Of a stretch of DNA of 64,000 nucleotides, positions 42,677 to 51,603 are shown one piece after another. Made by a program: the position numbers and the translations under genes. The notes below the pieces were generated by a model that saw only the letters and a list, made by a program, of their open reading frames with translations, did not search any database and had not been told where the DNA came from. Position 1 is the first letter of the stretch. Every line of letters starts with the position of its first letter. Origin of the DNA: Ramlibacter agri (GTDB lineage Bacteria; Pseudomonadota; Gammaproteobacteria; Burkholderiales; Burkholderiaceae_C); the NCBI RefSeq assembly GCF_012927085.1, contig NZ_JABBFX010000001.1, positions 3,410,001 to 3,474,000 of the forward strand, in the 5' to 3' direction.

Positions 42677-44143
42677 TCAGGCGACGGGCGCCTTTTCCTT
42701 CTGCGCTTCGACGTTGCCGCCGCCCGGCACCGGCGGCATCATCCGCGGCCGCTGCAGCTTGATGTGCGCTGCCAAGCCGCCTGACGTGGTGTTGGCCAGG
42801 GCGAAGATGCCGCCCATGCGCTGCACCGTCTTGTCGACGATCGCCAGGCCCAGGCCGGCGCCGGTGGCCGCCGTGCGGGCGGCGTCGCCGCGGAAGAAGG
42901 GTTTCACCAGGTTGGGCAGGGCCTCCGCCGACACGCCCATCCCGTGGTCGCGCACTTTCAGCAGCACCCATTCGTTGCGGGCGCGGGCGGCGATGTCCAC
43001 CACGGCGATGCCGGTCTCCGGCGTCTTGCCATAGCGGCGGGCGTTTTCCAGCAGGTTGCTGATGACGCGGGCCAGTTCCACTTCGTCCGCCAGCACCGTC
43101 AGGTTCCTGGGCAGGTCGACGTTGACGCGGATGTCGCCATGGTCCTCGATGGCGTACATGCACGCTTCGATCACATCGTTCAGCACCACGGGCTTGAGCT
43201 CGGCGTGGTCGGGGCGGGCGTAGTCGAGGAACTTGTCGATGATGGCGTCGAGCTGGTCGATGTCGGCCGCCATGTGGTCGCGCGCGTCGGCGTCCGCCAC
43301 GCTCATCTCGGTTTCCAGCCGCAGGCGGGCCAGCGGCGTGCGCAGGTCGTGCGAGATGCCGGCCAGCATCACGGCCCGGTCCTGCTCGATCTTGGCCAGC
43401 TGCTGCGCCATGCGGTTGAAGCCGATGTTGACCTCGCGGATCTCGCTGGTCACCGCCTTCTCGTCGAGGCGGCTGGCGTCGAAGTCGCCGTCACGCACCC
43501 GGCTGGCGGCGAAGGACAGTTGCTTCAATGGCCGGTTGATCAGCCTGGCGATCACCGCCGCGCCGGCCAGCGACAGCGCCGCCGCCGTGATCAGCCAGAT
43601 CAGCCAGGTCTTGCCACCGACCTGCGAGAACTTCGCGCGGTCCAGCAGCATCCAGAACATGTCGCGCTCGATCCGAAAGCCGATCCACAGGCCTTCGTCG
43701 CCATTGACGCTGCTCGCCATGATGGTGCCGGCGCCGAGCCGCCCGACGAGCTCCTCGACGATGCGGCGGTCCATGGCGCTGCCGGTCAGCGGCGCCCACT
43801 TGTCCTTCGGCTCGCGCGGCAGGATGCGCACGCCTTCCTGATCGGCCAGGGTCTTGATCAGCGAGACGCGGGCGATCGGGTCGGCATGGACCAGCGCCGC
43901 GCGGCTCAGGTTGACCAGCGATGCGATCTGCTGCGCCGTCTGCACGGCGCGCGGCTCGAATTCCAGGGCCCGGAAGGTCTGCAGCCAGGCCACGATGGAG
44001 CCTATGAGCAGCAGCGACAGCAGGAAGAAGGTGCGCCAGAACAGCGACAGGCCCACGCGGGGCCGCATTTCCAGGGGCGCGGGCGCGGTTTCCAGCGGCG
44101 CGGGGCCGGTAGGTTCCACGTGCGCCGACGTAGCTCGAATCAT
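42677..44143 (-). CDS. EnvZ/RisS-type sensor histidine kinase
   Basis: Inner-membrane kinase of 488 residues. Helices at about 34-55 and 180-200 flank a periplasmic domain of about 125 residues. A HAMP domain follows (PLKQLSFAASRVRDGDF), then HisKA with H265 in ISHDLRTPL and the HATPase (NLLENARRYG, GAGLGLAIVDK). It is encoded 56 bases after its response regulator. In Bordetella the homologous RisS/RisA pair affects stress and virulence genes. An N-terminal tail of 33 Pro/Thr-rich residues is longer than in EnvZ. Confidence 0.9.
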   Translation of the reverse strand: MIRATSAHVEPTGPAPLETAPAPLEMRPRVGLSLFWRTFFLLSLLLIGSIVAWLQTFRALEFEPRAVQTAQQIASLVNLSRAALVHADPIARVSLIKTLADQEGVRILPREPKDKWAPLTGSAMDRRIVEELVGRLGAGTIMASSVNGDEGLWIGFRIERDMFWMLLDRAKFSQVGGKTWLIWLITAAALSLAGAAVIARLINRPLKQLSFAASRVRDGDFDASRLDEKAVTSEIREVNIGFNRMAQQLAKIEQDRAVMLAGISHDLRTPLARLRLETEMSVADADARDHMAADIDQLDAIIDKFLDYARPDHAELKPVVLNDVIEACMYAIEDHGDIRVNVDLPRNLTVLADEVELARVISNLLENARRYGKTPETGIAVVDIAARARNEWVLLKVRDHGMGVSAEALPNLVKPFFRGDAARTAATGAGLGLAIVDKTVQRMGGIFALANTTSGGLAAHIKLQRPRMMPPVPGGGNVEAQKEKAPVA

Positions 44144-44199
44144 GGTGGGATTGGACCGCAGCGTGGCGGTCCTGTCACGCTTCCCGGTGGATCAGTCGA

Positions 44200-44931
44200 T
44201 CAGCCCGCGCCGTCCGGCACGAACACGTAGCCCACGCCCCACACCGTCTGGATGTAGCGCGGCGAAGCCGGGTCGGCTTCGATCAGCTTGCGCAGGCGCG
44301 AGACCTGCACGTCCAGGCTGCGGTCGAAGGGTTCGAACTCGCGGCCGCGGGCCAGCTGGGCCAGCTTTTCGCGCGACAGCGGCTGGCGCGGATGGCGCAC
44401 CAGGGCCTTCAGCATCGCGAATTCGCCGGTGGTCAGCGGCAGTTCCTCGCCGTTCTTGCGCAGCGTGCGGGCGCCCAGGTCGAAGGCGAAGGGGCCGAAG
44501 CTCACCACCTCGTTGTCGGAGGAGGGCGCGCCGGGCGCTTCCTGGGCCGGGCGGCGGCGCAGCACCGCGTGCACGCGCGCCAGCAGTTCGCGCGGGTTGA
44601 AAGGCTTGCCCAGGTAATCGTCGGCGCCGACCTCCAGCCCGACGATGCGGTCCACGTCCTCGCCCTTGGCGGTCAGCATGATGATCGGGGTGCGGTCGTT
44701 GGCCGCGCGCAGGCGCCGGCAGATGGACAGGCCATCCTCGCCGGGCATCATCAGGTCCAGCACGATCAGGTCCGCGGTCTCCCGCAGCATCAGGCGGTTG
44801 AGTGCCTTGCCGTCTTCGGCCAGGATGACTTCGAAGCCTTCCTGGGTGAGGTAGCGGCGGAGCAGGTCGCGGATGCGGGCGTCGTCGTCGACGACCAGGA
44901 TCTTGTCGGTCCGTGCTGCAGCTTGCGTCAT
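44200..44931 (-). CDS. OmpR/RisA-type response regulator
   Basis: A 243-residue OmpR-family regulator. The receiver domain has D16-D17 (VVDDDARI), phospho-acceptor D59 (LIVLDLMMPGEDG) and the conserved Lys in GKPFNPREL. The winged helix has LTTGEFAMLKALVRHP and the recognition segment LDVQVSRLRKLIE. It precedes the EnvZ/RisS-type kinase gene. ATG 44931 gives the family N-terminus; the frame upstream is open but lacks similarity. The leader region shared with the SIMPL gene is 180 bases and shows TGTAAC and GTTACA half-sites at 44951 and 45019. Confidence 0.92.
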   Translation of the reverse strand: MTQAAARTDKILVVDDDARIRDLLRRYLTQEGFEVILAEDGKALNRLMLRETADLIVLDLMMPGEDGLSICRRLRAANDRTPIIMLTAKGEDVDRIVGLEVGADDYLGKPFNPRELLARVHAVLRRRPAQEAPGAPSSDNEVVSFGPFAFDLGARTLRKNGEELPLTTGEFAMLKALVRHPRQPLSREKLAQLARGREFEPFDRSLDVQVSRLRKLIEADPASPRYIQTVWGVGYVFVPDGAG

Positions 44932-45111
44932 GGTTCTCCTGAAGCCAATTTGTAACAACGGCGATTCTGACGGCCCCGAAACCCCGTTTCCGGGTTTTCC
45001 GGGGGTGCCTTTCACAGTGTTACAGATGTTGCCCCACAAGGGGCCGCTTGACAAGCGGGAGGCTTGCCGGACGCGAGCTGGGCGGTTAGCGGCCGCTACC
45101 ATTGCCGAGCC

Positions 45112-45813
45112 ATGATCAAGACCCGAACCCTTTTCGCCGGCTGCGCGCTGCTGGCCGCGGCCTCGCTGACCTGCGCCCAGACGCTGCCGCCGCCGCAGAA
45201 CGTGCTGCAGCTGCAAGCCAGCGGCACCGTCGAAGTGCAGCAGGACCTGCTGATGATGACGCTCTCCACCTCGCGCGACGGCACCGACCCGAACGCCGTG
45301 CAGGCGCAGCTGAAGACGGCGCTGGAAGCCGCGCTGGCGGAGGCGCGCAAAAGCGCACAACCGGGGCAGCTGGATGTTCGCAGTGGAAACTTTGCGCTCT
45401 TTCCGCGACATGACAAGCAGGGCCGCATCTCCGGCTGGACCGGCAGCGCCGAGCTGATCCTGGAAGGCCGCGACTTCCCGCGCATCACGCAGGCGGCCGG
45501 CCGCATCCAGACGCTGACGCTGGCCGGCATGTCCTTCGGGCTCAGCCGCGAGCAGCGCGCCCGGGTCGAGTCGGACGCGCAGACCAAGGCCATCGAGCAG
45601 TTCAAGAATCGCGCGAACGAGCTGGCCAAGGGCTTCGGCTTCACCGGCTACACGCTGCGCGAGGTGGCGGTGAACAGCAACGACATGGGCCCGACGCCGC
45701 GCTTCCGGCCGATGGCCATGGAGGCCAAGGCGGCCAGCGACAGCGCGGTGCCGGTCGAGCCCGGCAAGAGCACGGTGTCGGTCACCGTCTCCGGCTCGGT
45801 CCAACTGCGCTGA
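45112..45813 (+). CDS. exported SIMPL-domain (DUF541) protein
   Basis: A 233-residue periplasmic protein with signal peptide MIKTRTLFAGCALLAAASLTCAQ and a SIMPL/DUF541 fold (LQASGTVEVQQDLLMMTL, then two further beta-alpha-beta units). DUF541 relatives include outer-membrane stress proteins such as BP26 and YggE, which form ring-like oligomers and reduce oxidative stress. It is divergent from risA with a 180-base gap; no -35/-10 pair was convincing. Start ATG 45112 opens the signal peptide. Confidence 0.88.
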   Translation: MIKTRTLFAGCALLAAASLTCAQTLPPPQNVLQLQASGTVEVQQDLLMMTLSTSRDGTDPNAVQAQLKTALEAALAEARKSAQPGQLDVRSGNFALFPRHDKQGRISGWTGSAELILEGRDFPRITQAAGRIQTLTLAGMSFGLSREQRARVESDAQTKAIEQFKNRANELAKGFGFTGYTLREVAVNSNDMGPTPRFRPMAMEAKAASDSAVPVEPGKSTVSVTVSGSVQLR

Positions 45814-45874
45814 TCAGCAGCGAAGGCGTCCGACAAGGGCGCCGCGGCAGGCCGGCTAAATTGGCGGCAGAACG

Positions 45875-46705
45875 ATGACCGTCCTGCTGCACCTGTCCGA
45901 CCCGCACTTCGGCACCGAGGAGCCGCGGGTCGTGGCCGCGCTGCTGCAGTTCACGCACGCGCTGCGTCCGGACGTGGTGGTGTTGTCCGGCGACATCACC
46001 CAGCGCGCCCGCAGCGCCCAGTTCGCGGCGGCGCGCCGGTTCTGCGACGCGCTGCAGGTCCCGCACCTGCTGACCTTGCCGGGCAACCACGACATCCCGC
46101 TCTACAACGTTGCGGCCCGGGTCCTTTCGCCGTACGCGGCCTACCAGGCCTGCTTCGGCAAGGACCTGGAGCCGGAGCTGGACCTGGCCGACGTGCTGGT
46201 GCTCGGCGTCAACACCACCCGACCGACCCGCCACAAGGACGGCGAAGTCTCGGCCCGGCAGATCCGCCGCGTCGTCGAGCGCCTGCACCGCGCCCGGCCC
46301 GGCCAGCTGCGGGTGGTGGTGACCCACCAGCCGGCCTGCGTGCTGCGGCCGGAAGACGAAAAGGACCGGCTGCACGGCGGCGAGGCCGCGGTGCAGGCCT
46401 GGGCCCGGGCCGGCGCCGACCTGGTGCTGGGCGGGCACATCCACCTGCCCTACACCAGCGACCTGGTGGCGCGCGCCAATGCCACGCCGCGGCCGCTGTT
46501 CTGCCTGCAGGCCGGCACGGCGCTGTCGCACCGCACCCGGCATGGCAGCCCGAATTCGGTGAACGTGGTGCGCTGGAGCCCGCCGGCCCCCGGCGGCATG
46601 CGCGAAGTGCGGGCGGAACGCTGGGATTACGACCTGGCGGACGACCGCTTCGAAGAGTCGAAAGGGGACACGCTGAAGCTGGGCGAGCCGTTTCATTTAG
46701 GATGA
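45875..46705 (+). CDS. class III cyclic nucleotide phosphodiesterase-like metallophosphoesterase
   Basis: A 276-residue calcineurin-like phosphoesterase. It begins HLSDPHFG (D9, H11), then VVLSGDITQRA, LTLPGNHDIPLY, TTHQPA-like VVVTHQP and LGGHIHLPY, all metal-site residues of the family. The closest known type is CpdA, which cleaves cAMP; if so it could counter the adenylate cyclases encoded at 38-42 kb, but many other phosphoesterases look the same. A four-base ATGA overlap at 46702 links it to the next frame. Confidence 0.85.
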   Translation: MTVLLHLSDPHFGTEEPRVVAALLQFTHALRPDVVVLSGDITQRARSAQFAAARRFCDALQVPHLLTLPGNHDIPLYNVAARVLSPYAAYQACFGKDLEPELDLADVLVLGVNTTRPTRHKDGEVSARQIRRVVERLHRARPGQLRVVVTHQPACVLRPEDEKDRLHGGEAAVQAWARAGADLVLGGHIHLPYTSDLVARANATPRPLFCLQAGTALSHRTRHGSPNSVNVVRWSPPAPGGMREVRAERWDYDLADDRFEESKGDTLKLGEPFHLG

Positions 46706-46737
46706 CGCGGCCGGGCTGTCCCGGCGCCCACCAGCTC

Positions 46738-47682
46738 ATGAACGTGCCCACGCTCAACCACGTCACCTGCGCCGGCCCTTCCGGCAGCCACCGCATGGCC
46801 TATTGGCAATGGGGCGACGCTGCCGCGCCGCACCTGGTCGTCTGCGTCCACGGCCTGTCGCGCCAGGGGCGCGACTTCGACGTCCTGGCGCAGGGCCTGC
46901 TGGAACGCAGCCGCACGCCGCTGCGGATCGTCTGCCCCGACGTCGTCGGCCGCGGGCGCAGCGACTGGCTGCCGGATCCCATGGGCTATGCCTTCCCGAC
47001 CTACGTGGCGGACATGCTGGCCATGCTGGGCCAATTGAATGCGCAGGCGCCCATCGCCACCCTGGACTGGGTGGGGACCAGCATGGGCGGCCTGATCGGC
47101 ATGGGGCTGGCCGGCACGCCGAAGCTGCCGTTGCCGGCGCCCGTCCGCCGTCTCGTGCTGAACGACGTCGGCCCGGTGATCCAGTGGGCCGCGCTGCAGC
47201 GCATCGGCACCTACCTGGGCAACACCGGCAAGTTCGACAGCGTGCAGCAGGCCGCCGACGCCATGTGGCAGATCTCCACCAGCTTCGGCCCGCACACGCC
47301 GGCGCAATGGCTGGCGCTGTCGCAGGCGATGGTGAAGCCGCTGCCCGCCGGCGGCTTCACGCTGCACTACGATCCGGCGATCGCCGTTCCTTTCCGCAGC
47401 ATGACGCAGGAAGCGGCGGCGGCGGGCGAGGCCGCGCTCTGGCAGGCTTACGACGCGATCCGCGCCGACACGCTGCTGCTGCGCGGTGCCAACTCCGACC
47501 TGCTGACGCGCGCGACCGCCGAAGAGATGTCCCGGCGCGGGCCGAAAGCCCGGCTGGTGGAATTCGAAGGGGTGGGCCACGCGCCGACCCTCATTGACGA
47601 CAAGCAGGTGGAGGTCGTTGCTTCCTTCCTGCTGCCTACCGACACCGCATCCGATGAAAAGCCATTCCGCGGAACTGGCTGA
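46738..47682 (+). CDS. alpha/beta hydrolase
   Basis: A serine hydrolase of about 314 residues: oxyanion-loop VCVHGLSRQGRDF, nucleophile in WVGTSMGGLIGM (the Ser of GTSMGG) and a late catalytic His in GVGHAPTL. ATG 46738 (MNVPTLNHVTC) matches the usual start of this branch; an earlier ATG at 46702 overlaps the phosphoesterase stop and would add 12 non-conserved residues. The substrate is unknown. Its 3' end overlaps relA by 29 bases on the same strand, so the two are likely on one transcript. Confidence 0.85.
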   Translation: MNVPTLNHVTCAGPSGSHRMAYWQWGDAAAPHLVVCVHGLSRQGRDFDVLAQGLLERSRTPLRIVCPDVVGRGRSDWLPDPMGYAFPTYVADMLAMLGQLNAQAPIATLDWVGTSMGGLIGMGLAGTPKLPLPAPVRRLVLNDVGPVIQWAALQRIGTYLGNTGKFDSVQQAADAMWQISTSFGPHTPAQWLALSQAMVKPLPAGGFTLHYDPAIAVPFRSMTQEAAAAGEAALWQAYDAIRADTLLLRGANSDLLTRATAEEMSRRGPKARLVEFEGVGHAPTLIDDKQVEVVASFLLPTDTASDEKPFRGTG

Positions 47683-49858
47683 AGCCGCACCCGTCCCCGA
47701 ACTGGTGATGGCGGCCGAACAGGCGCTGCCGCAACAGGCGAACGCGCTGGCCCGCGCACGCGCGTTCGCCGAGCCCCTGATCGCCGGCGAGACGCTGGAC
47801 ACCGGCGAGAACACGCTGGTGCACGCCGACGCCGTGGCCGCCATCCTGAAGTCCATGGGCGGCTCCGAGGCCATGCAAGCGGCCAGCTACCTGGTCTACG
47901 CCGCGCACCACCTGAACAAGCCGCAGGAGGTCATCGCCAAGGCCTTCGGCGAGAGTTATGCCGCGCTCGCGGTGGAGACCAACAAGCTGGTGCGCATCCA
48001 GCAGCAGGCGCGCGGCGCCGAAGTCACCGCGCACCTGATCGACGACCCCAAGGCGCAGACCGAGAACGTGCGCAAGATGCTGCTCGCCTTCTCGCGCGAT
48101 TTGCGGGTGGTGATGCTGCGCCTGGCCTCGCGCCTGCAGACCCTGCGCTGGTACGCCGCGACCAAGCGCCCGGTGGCGCCGGGCGTGGCCTACGAGGCGC
48201 TGCACGTGTTCGCGCCGCTTGCCAACCGCCTGGGCATCTGGCAGCTGAAGTGGGAGATGGAGGACCTCGCCTTCCGCTTCCTGGAGCCGGAAACCTACAA
48301 GCGCGTTGCCCGCTGGCTGGACGAGAAGCGCGTCGAGCGCGAGCACTACGTCGAGCAGATGCGCTCGCAGCTGGAGATCGAGCTGAAGGGGCTGGGCATC
48401 GACGCCGAGGTGCACGGCCGGCCGAAGCACATCTACAGCATCGTCAAGAAGATGCGCGGCAAGTCGCTGGAGTTCGACGAGGTGCTGGACGTGCGCGCGC
48501 TGCGCGTGATCGTGCCAGACGTGAAGGACTGCTACGCGGCGCTGGCCTGGGTGCATTCGCGCTTCATGCCGATCATCGAGGAGTTCGACGACTACATCGC
48601 CCGTCCCAAGGCGAACGGCTACCAGTCGCTGCACACGGTGGTGCGCGACCCGGCGGGGCGGCCGATCGAGATCCAGATCCGCACGAAGGCCATGCACGAA
48701 CACGCCGAGCACGGCGTGGCGGCGCATTGGGCCTACAAGGAAGCCGGCGCCAAGGGCTATGCGGGCGTCACGGCCGGCAGCAACTACGACGCCAAGATCG
48801 CGGTGCTGCGCCAGCTGCTGGCGTGGGAGCGCGAGCTGGTAGGCTCCGCCGAAGGCCTGTTCGAGGACCGCATCTACGTGCTGACGCCGCAGGCTTCGGT
48901 GGTGGAGCTGCCGCAGGGCGCCACGCCGGTGGACTTCGCTTACAGCGTCCACACGAGCCTGGGCCATCGCTGCCGCGGCGCGCGTGTCGACGGCCAGATG
49001 GTGCCGCTGAACACGCCGCTGCATAACGGCCAGACCGTGGAGATCATCGCCGTCAAGGAAGGCGGGCCCTCGCGCGACTGGCTGAACCCGGAGCTGGGTT
49101 TCCTCGCGAGCAGCCGGGGGAAGGCCAAGGCGCGCGCCTGGTTCAACGAGCAGCAGCGGCACGACACCGTGGGCCGTGGCCGCGAGCTGGTGGAAAAGCT
49201 GCTGCAGCGCGAAGGCAAGACCGCGATCAAGCTGGAAGACCTGGCTTCGCAGCTGGGGTTCAAGTCGGCGGAAGACCTGTTCTTCGTCGTCGGCAAGGAC
49301 GAATTCTCGCTGCGCAACATCGAGACCCTGCTGCACCCGGCCGCGCCGCCGCTGCCGCAGGACGACTACCTGCTGCTGAAGAAGGCGAAGGCCACGCCGA
49401 AGTCGCCCAAGGGCGGCGTGCTGGTGGTGGGCGTCGATTCGCTGCTGACGCAGCTGGCCAAGTGCTGCAAGCCGGCGCCGCCGGACGCGATCAGCGGCTT
49501 CGTCACGCGCGGCAAGGGCGTCAGCATCCACCGCAACGACTGCGCCAACTTCCGCGAGATGGCGGCGCGCACGCCGGAGCGCGTGATCGAGGTGGAGTGG
49601 GGCAAGCCGAAGAAGGAGGAGGGCGCGGTCTACCCGGTGGACGTGGCCATCGAGGCGCAGGACCGCCAGGGGCTGCTGCGCGACATCTCCGAGGTGTTCG
49701 CCAAGGAGAAGATGAACGTGATCGGCGTGCAGACGCAGAGCGTCAAGGGCACGGCCTGGATGACGTTCACGGTGGAGATCACCGATTCGCAGAAGCTGGC
49801 GAAGGTGCTGGTCGTGGTGGCCGATGTCAACGGGGTGCGCTCGGCGCGCCGGCGCTGA
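47654..49858 (+). CDS. relA: (p)ppGpp synthetase
   Basis: Stringent-response enzyme of 734 residues that binds starved ribosomes and makes (p)ppGpp from ATP and GTP/GDP. The N-terminal hydrolase region lacks the HDxxED site (YAAHHLNKP in its place). The synthetase domain carries the acidic E310-F-D-D313 motif that marks monofunctional RelA rather than the RxKD of bifunctional SpoT/Rel. A TGS domain (LTPQASVVELPQGATPVDFAY) and a C-terminal ACT domain follow. ATG 47654 is preferred. The stop TGA overlaps the amidohydrolase start by one base. Confidence 0.94.
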   Translation: MKSHSAELAEAAPVPELVMAAEQALPQQANALARARAFAEPLIAGETLDTGENTLVHADAVAAILKSMGGSEAMQAASYLVYAAHHLNKPQEVIAKAFGESYAALAVETNKLVRIQQQARGAEVTAHLIDDPKAQTENVRKMLLAFSRDLRVVMLRLASRLQTLRWYAATKRPVAPGVAYEALHVFAPLANRLGIWQLKWEMEDLAFRFLEPETYKRVARWLDEKRVEREHYVEQMRSQLEIELKGLGIDAEVHGRPKHIYSIVKKMRGKSLEFDEVLDVRALRVIVPDVKDCYAALAWVHSRFMPIIEEFDDYIARPKANGYQSLHTVVRDPAGRPIEIQIRTKAMHEHAEHGVAAHWAYKEAGAKGYAGVTAGSNYDAKIAVLRQLLAWERELVGSAEGLFEDRIYVLTPQASVVELPQGATPVDFAYSVHTSLGHRCRGARVDGQMVPLNTPLHNGQTVEIIAVKEGGPSRDWLNPELGFLASSRGKAKARAWFNEQQRHDTVGRGRELVEKLLQREGKTAIKLEDLASQLGFKSAEDLFFVVGKDEFSLRNIETLLHPAAPPLPQDDYLLLKKAKATPKSPKGGVLVVGVDSLLTQLAKCCKPAPPDAISGFVTRGKGVSIHRNDCANFREMAARTPERVIEVEWGKPKKEEGAVYPVDVAIEAQDRQGLLRDISEVFAKEKMNVIGVQTQSVKGTAWMTFTVEITDSQKLAKVLVVVADVNGVRSARRR

Positions 49859-51057
49859 TGGACCTGCTGCTGCGCAACGTGCGGCCGCTGGGCGGCGCGG
49901 CCGTCGACGTGGAAGTGCGCGGCGGCCGCATCCATGCTTTGCATCCCGGACTCGATCCGGGATCCATGCCCGTCATCGACGGCGCCGGTGCCTTGCTCCT
50001 CCCCGGCCTCATCGAGTCCCACACCCACCTGGACAAGACGCTCTGGGGCCTGCCCTGGTACGTCAACGAAGTCGGCCCGCGCCTGGAAGACCGCATCGCC
50101 AACGAGCGCCGCTTCCGCGCTGACAGCGGCCACGATGCCGGCGCGCAGGCGCTGAAGCTGGCGCGCGAATTCCTGGCGCAGGGCACGACGCGCCTGCGCA
50201 CGCATGTCGATATCGACACCGAAGCGGGCTTGAAGCATCTGCACGGCGTGCTTGCCACGCGGGCAGCCTTGCGCGACGAGATGGAGATCCAGCTGGTCGC
50301 CTTCCCGCAATCGGGCCTGCTGGCACGTCCTGGGACGGCGGAATTGCTGGACGAAGCCTTGCGGCTCGGCGCCGACGTGCTGGGCGGCCTGGATCCGCAG
50401 GCGATCGATGGCGATGCCGCGGCTTCGCTGGACCTGCTGTTCGCCATCGCGACGAAGCATGGCAAGCCCATCGACATCCACCTGCATGAAGGCGGGGAAG
50501 AGGGCGCGCGCACGCTGGACCTGCTGCTCGATCGCACGCAGGCGCTGGGCTTCGCAGGCCGCGTCGCCGTCAGCCACTGCTTCTGCCTTGGTGATGTCGC
50601 ATTCGCGCGGCGCGCGCAACTGCTGGAGCGCATGGCGCGCCTGCAGGTGGCGATCATCACGACCGGCACGGCCTCGCGTCCGGTCCCGCCGTTGAAGGAG
50701 TGCGTGCAGGCCGGCGTGCTGGTGGCTGCCGGCAACGACGGCATCCGCGACGCCTGGACGCCTTATGGCCGGCCCGACATGCTGGAGCGGGCGATGCTGC
50801 TCGGCCTGCGCAACAACCTGCGGCGCGACGACGAGATCGCGCTGGCCTTCGATGCGGTCACCAGCGCCGCGGCATGCGCCTGCGGCTTTTCCGACTACGG
50901 CCTCGCGGTCGGCTGCCGCGCGGATTTCGTGCTGGTCGAGGCGCAGAACATCGCCGAAGCAGTGGTCGCGCGGCCGCCGCGCAGACTGGTTGTCAGCCTT
51001 GCGAAAGTCGTCGCGCAGAACCCTGCTACAATCGAGGGCTCAACGACAGGCGCGTAG
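49858..51057 (+). CDS. cytosine deaminase-like amidohydrolase
   Basis: Zinc amidohydrolase of 399 residues. Metal ligands lie in SHTHLDKT (HxH), HLHEGG, SHCF and the NDGIRDAWTPYG segment (catalytic Asp), the pattern of CodA/isocytosine deaminase and AtzC-like enzymes. It likely deaminates a pyrimidine-like or triazine-like ring, but the exact substrate is not visible. It starts on the last base of relA. Its final ten bases, including the stop TAG at 51055-51057, lie inside the tRNA-Val gene. Confidence 0.88.
   Translation: MDLLLRNVRPLGGAAVDVEVRGGRIHALHPGLDPGSMPVIDGAGALLLPGLIESHTHLDKTLWGLPWYVNEVGPRLEDRIANERRFRADSGHDAGAQALKLAREFLAQGTTRLRTHVDIDTEAGLKHLHGVLATRAALRDEMEIQLVAFPQSGLLARPGTAELLDEALRLGADVLGGLDPQAIDGDAAASLDLLFAIATKHGKPIDIHLHEGGEEGARTLDLLLDRTQALGFAGRVAVSHCFCLGDVAFARRAQLLERMARLQVAIITTGTASRPVPPLKECVQAGVLVAAGNDGIRDAWTPYGRPDMLERAMLLGLRNNLRRDDEIALAFDAVTSAAACACGFSDYGLAVGCRADFVLVEAQNIAEAVVARPPRRLVVSLAKVVAQNPATIEGSTTGA
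51027..51032 (+). promoter_or_regulatory. putative -10 box of the tRNA-Val promoter
   Basis: TACAAT at 51027-51032, sixteen bases ahead of the tRNA 5' end, matches five of six bases of the -10 consensus. It lies within the last codons of the amidohydrolase gene. No good -35 is found at 16-18 bases; TTGCGA at 50999 is 22 bases away. Confidence 0.4.
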
Positions 51058-51124
51058 CTCAGCTGGTTAGAGCACCACCTTGACATGGTGGGGGTCGTTG
51101 GTTCGAGTCCAATCGCGCCTACCA
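51048..51124 (+). tRNA. tRNA-Val (GAC)
   Basis: Full cloverleaf by hand folding: acceptor AGGCGCG with CGCGCCT, D arm GCTC/GAGC, anticodon stem CCACC/GGTGG with loop TTGACAT (anticodon GAC, reading GUC/GUU), variable GGGTC, T arm GTTGG/CCAAT with loop TTCGAGT, and an encoded CCA end (ACCA at 51121-51124). The first ten bases are also the end of the amidohydrolase coding sequence. A strong hairpin follows at 51133. Confidence 0.97.
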
Positions 51125-51132
51125 AGATCCGG

Positions 51133-51158
51133 CCCCGTCTTCCGCAAGGAAGGCGGGG
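51133..51158 (+). terminator. hairpin terminator after tRNA-Val
   Basis: CCCCGTCTTCC and GGAAGGCGGGG pair over 11 bp (one G-T pair) around the loop GCAA, nine bases after the tRNA CCA end. The downstream stretch is only mildly T-rich (CTTCGTCGTTC). Confidence 0.7.
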
Positions 51159-51196
51159 CTTCGTCGTTCTGGGGCGCTGGAGCGCGAGGGCGTGGA

Positions 51197-51231
51197 TTGA
51201 AAAAATGCCATTTTTTCCGAAATATGGCAAA
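51197..51231 (+). promoter_or_regulatory. AT-rich promoter/operator of the toxin-antitoxin pair
   Basis: This patch is far richer in A and T than anything nearby. TGCCAT (51206-51211) and ATGGCA (51224-51229) form an inverted repeat, and TTGAAA at 51197-51202 could be the -35, with AAATAT or AATATG about 17-18 bases on. The arrangement, palindrome overlapping promoter 25-60 bases before the antitoxin ATG, is that of an autoregulated toxin-antitoxin operon. Confidence 0.5.
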
Positions 51232-51255
51232 ATGCCCTAACCCTAGGAGCTCCGC

Positions 51256-51603
51256 ATGCTGGCCGACCTGCCCCAACTGGAAGAACTGCCTCGCCAGACG
51301 GCGTCGGCGGTGAAGAACAAATGGCGCGAGGTGGTGCGCGAAGTCCGCGAGACTGGAAGCGTGGCCATCACCAACCACTCCGCGGTGGAAGTGGTGCTGG
51401 TGAACGCGGAAGCCTACCGGCAGCTCGCCGCAAGCGCGGCTGCGCTCAAGGAGCGGGAAGCTTCGGCGCTGGACCAGCTGTCCGCGCAATTCAAGGACAG
51501 GCTCGCCGGCTTGCAGTCGCCTGGCGCTGGGGACAAGGTGGCCGCCATGTTCCAGCGCAAGGGCAAGCTGGCCAAGCGACCGAAAGCCGGCACCTCGTTC
51601 TAG
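51256..51603 (+). CDS. Phd/YefM-type antitoxin
   Basis: A 115-residue protein. Residues about 14-58 (TASAVKNKWREVVREVRETG, AITNHSAVEVVLVNAEAY) match the DNA-binding Phd/YefM fold, followed by a charged, probably flexible tail that would wrap the toxin. AGGAG precedes ATG 51256. It ends at 51603 and the toxin start follows directly at 51604, so they are co-translated. It should repress its own promoter through the inverted repeat just upstream. Confidence 0.88.
   Translation: MLADLPQLEELPRQTASAVKNKWREVVREVRETGSVAITNHSAVEVVLVNAEAYRQLAASAAALKEREASALDQLSAQFKDRLAGLQSPGAGDKVAAMFQRKGKLAKRPKAGTSF

Noticed and set aside
45048..45060. TTGACA as -35 of the SIMPL gene
   Set aside because: It sits in a short CGCTTG-A-CAAGCG palindrome and no -10 occurs at 16-18 bases.
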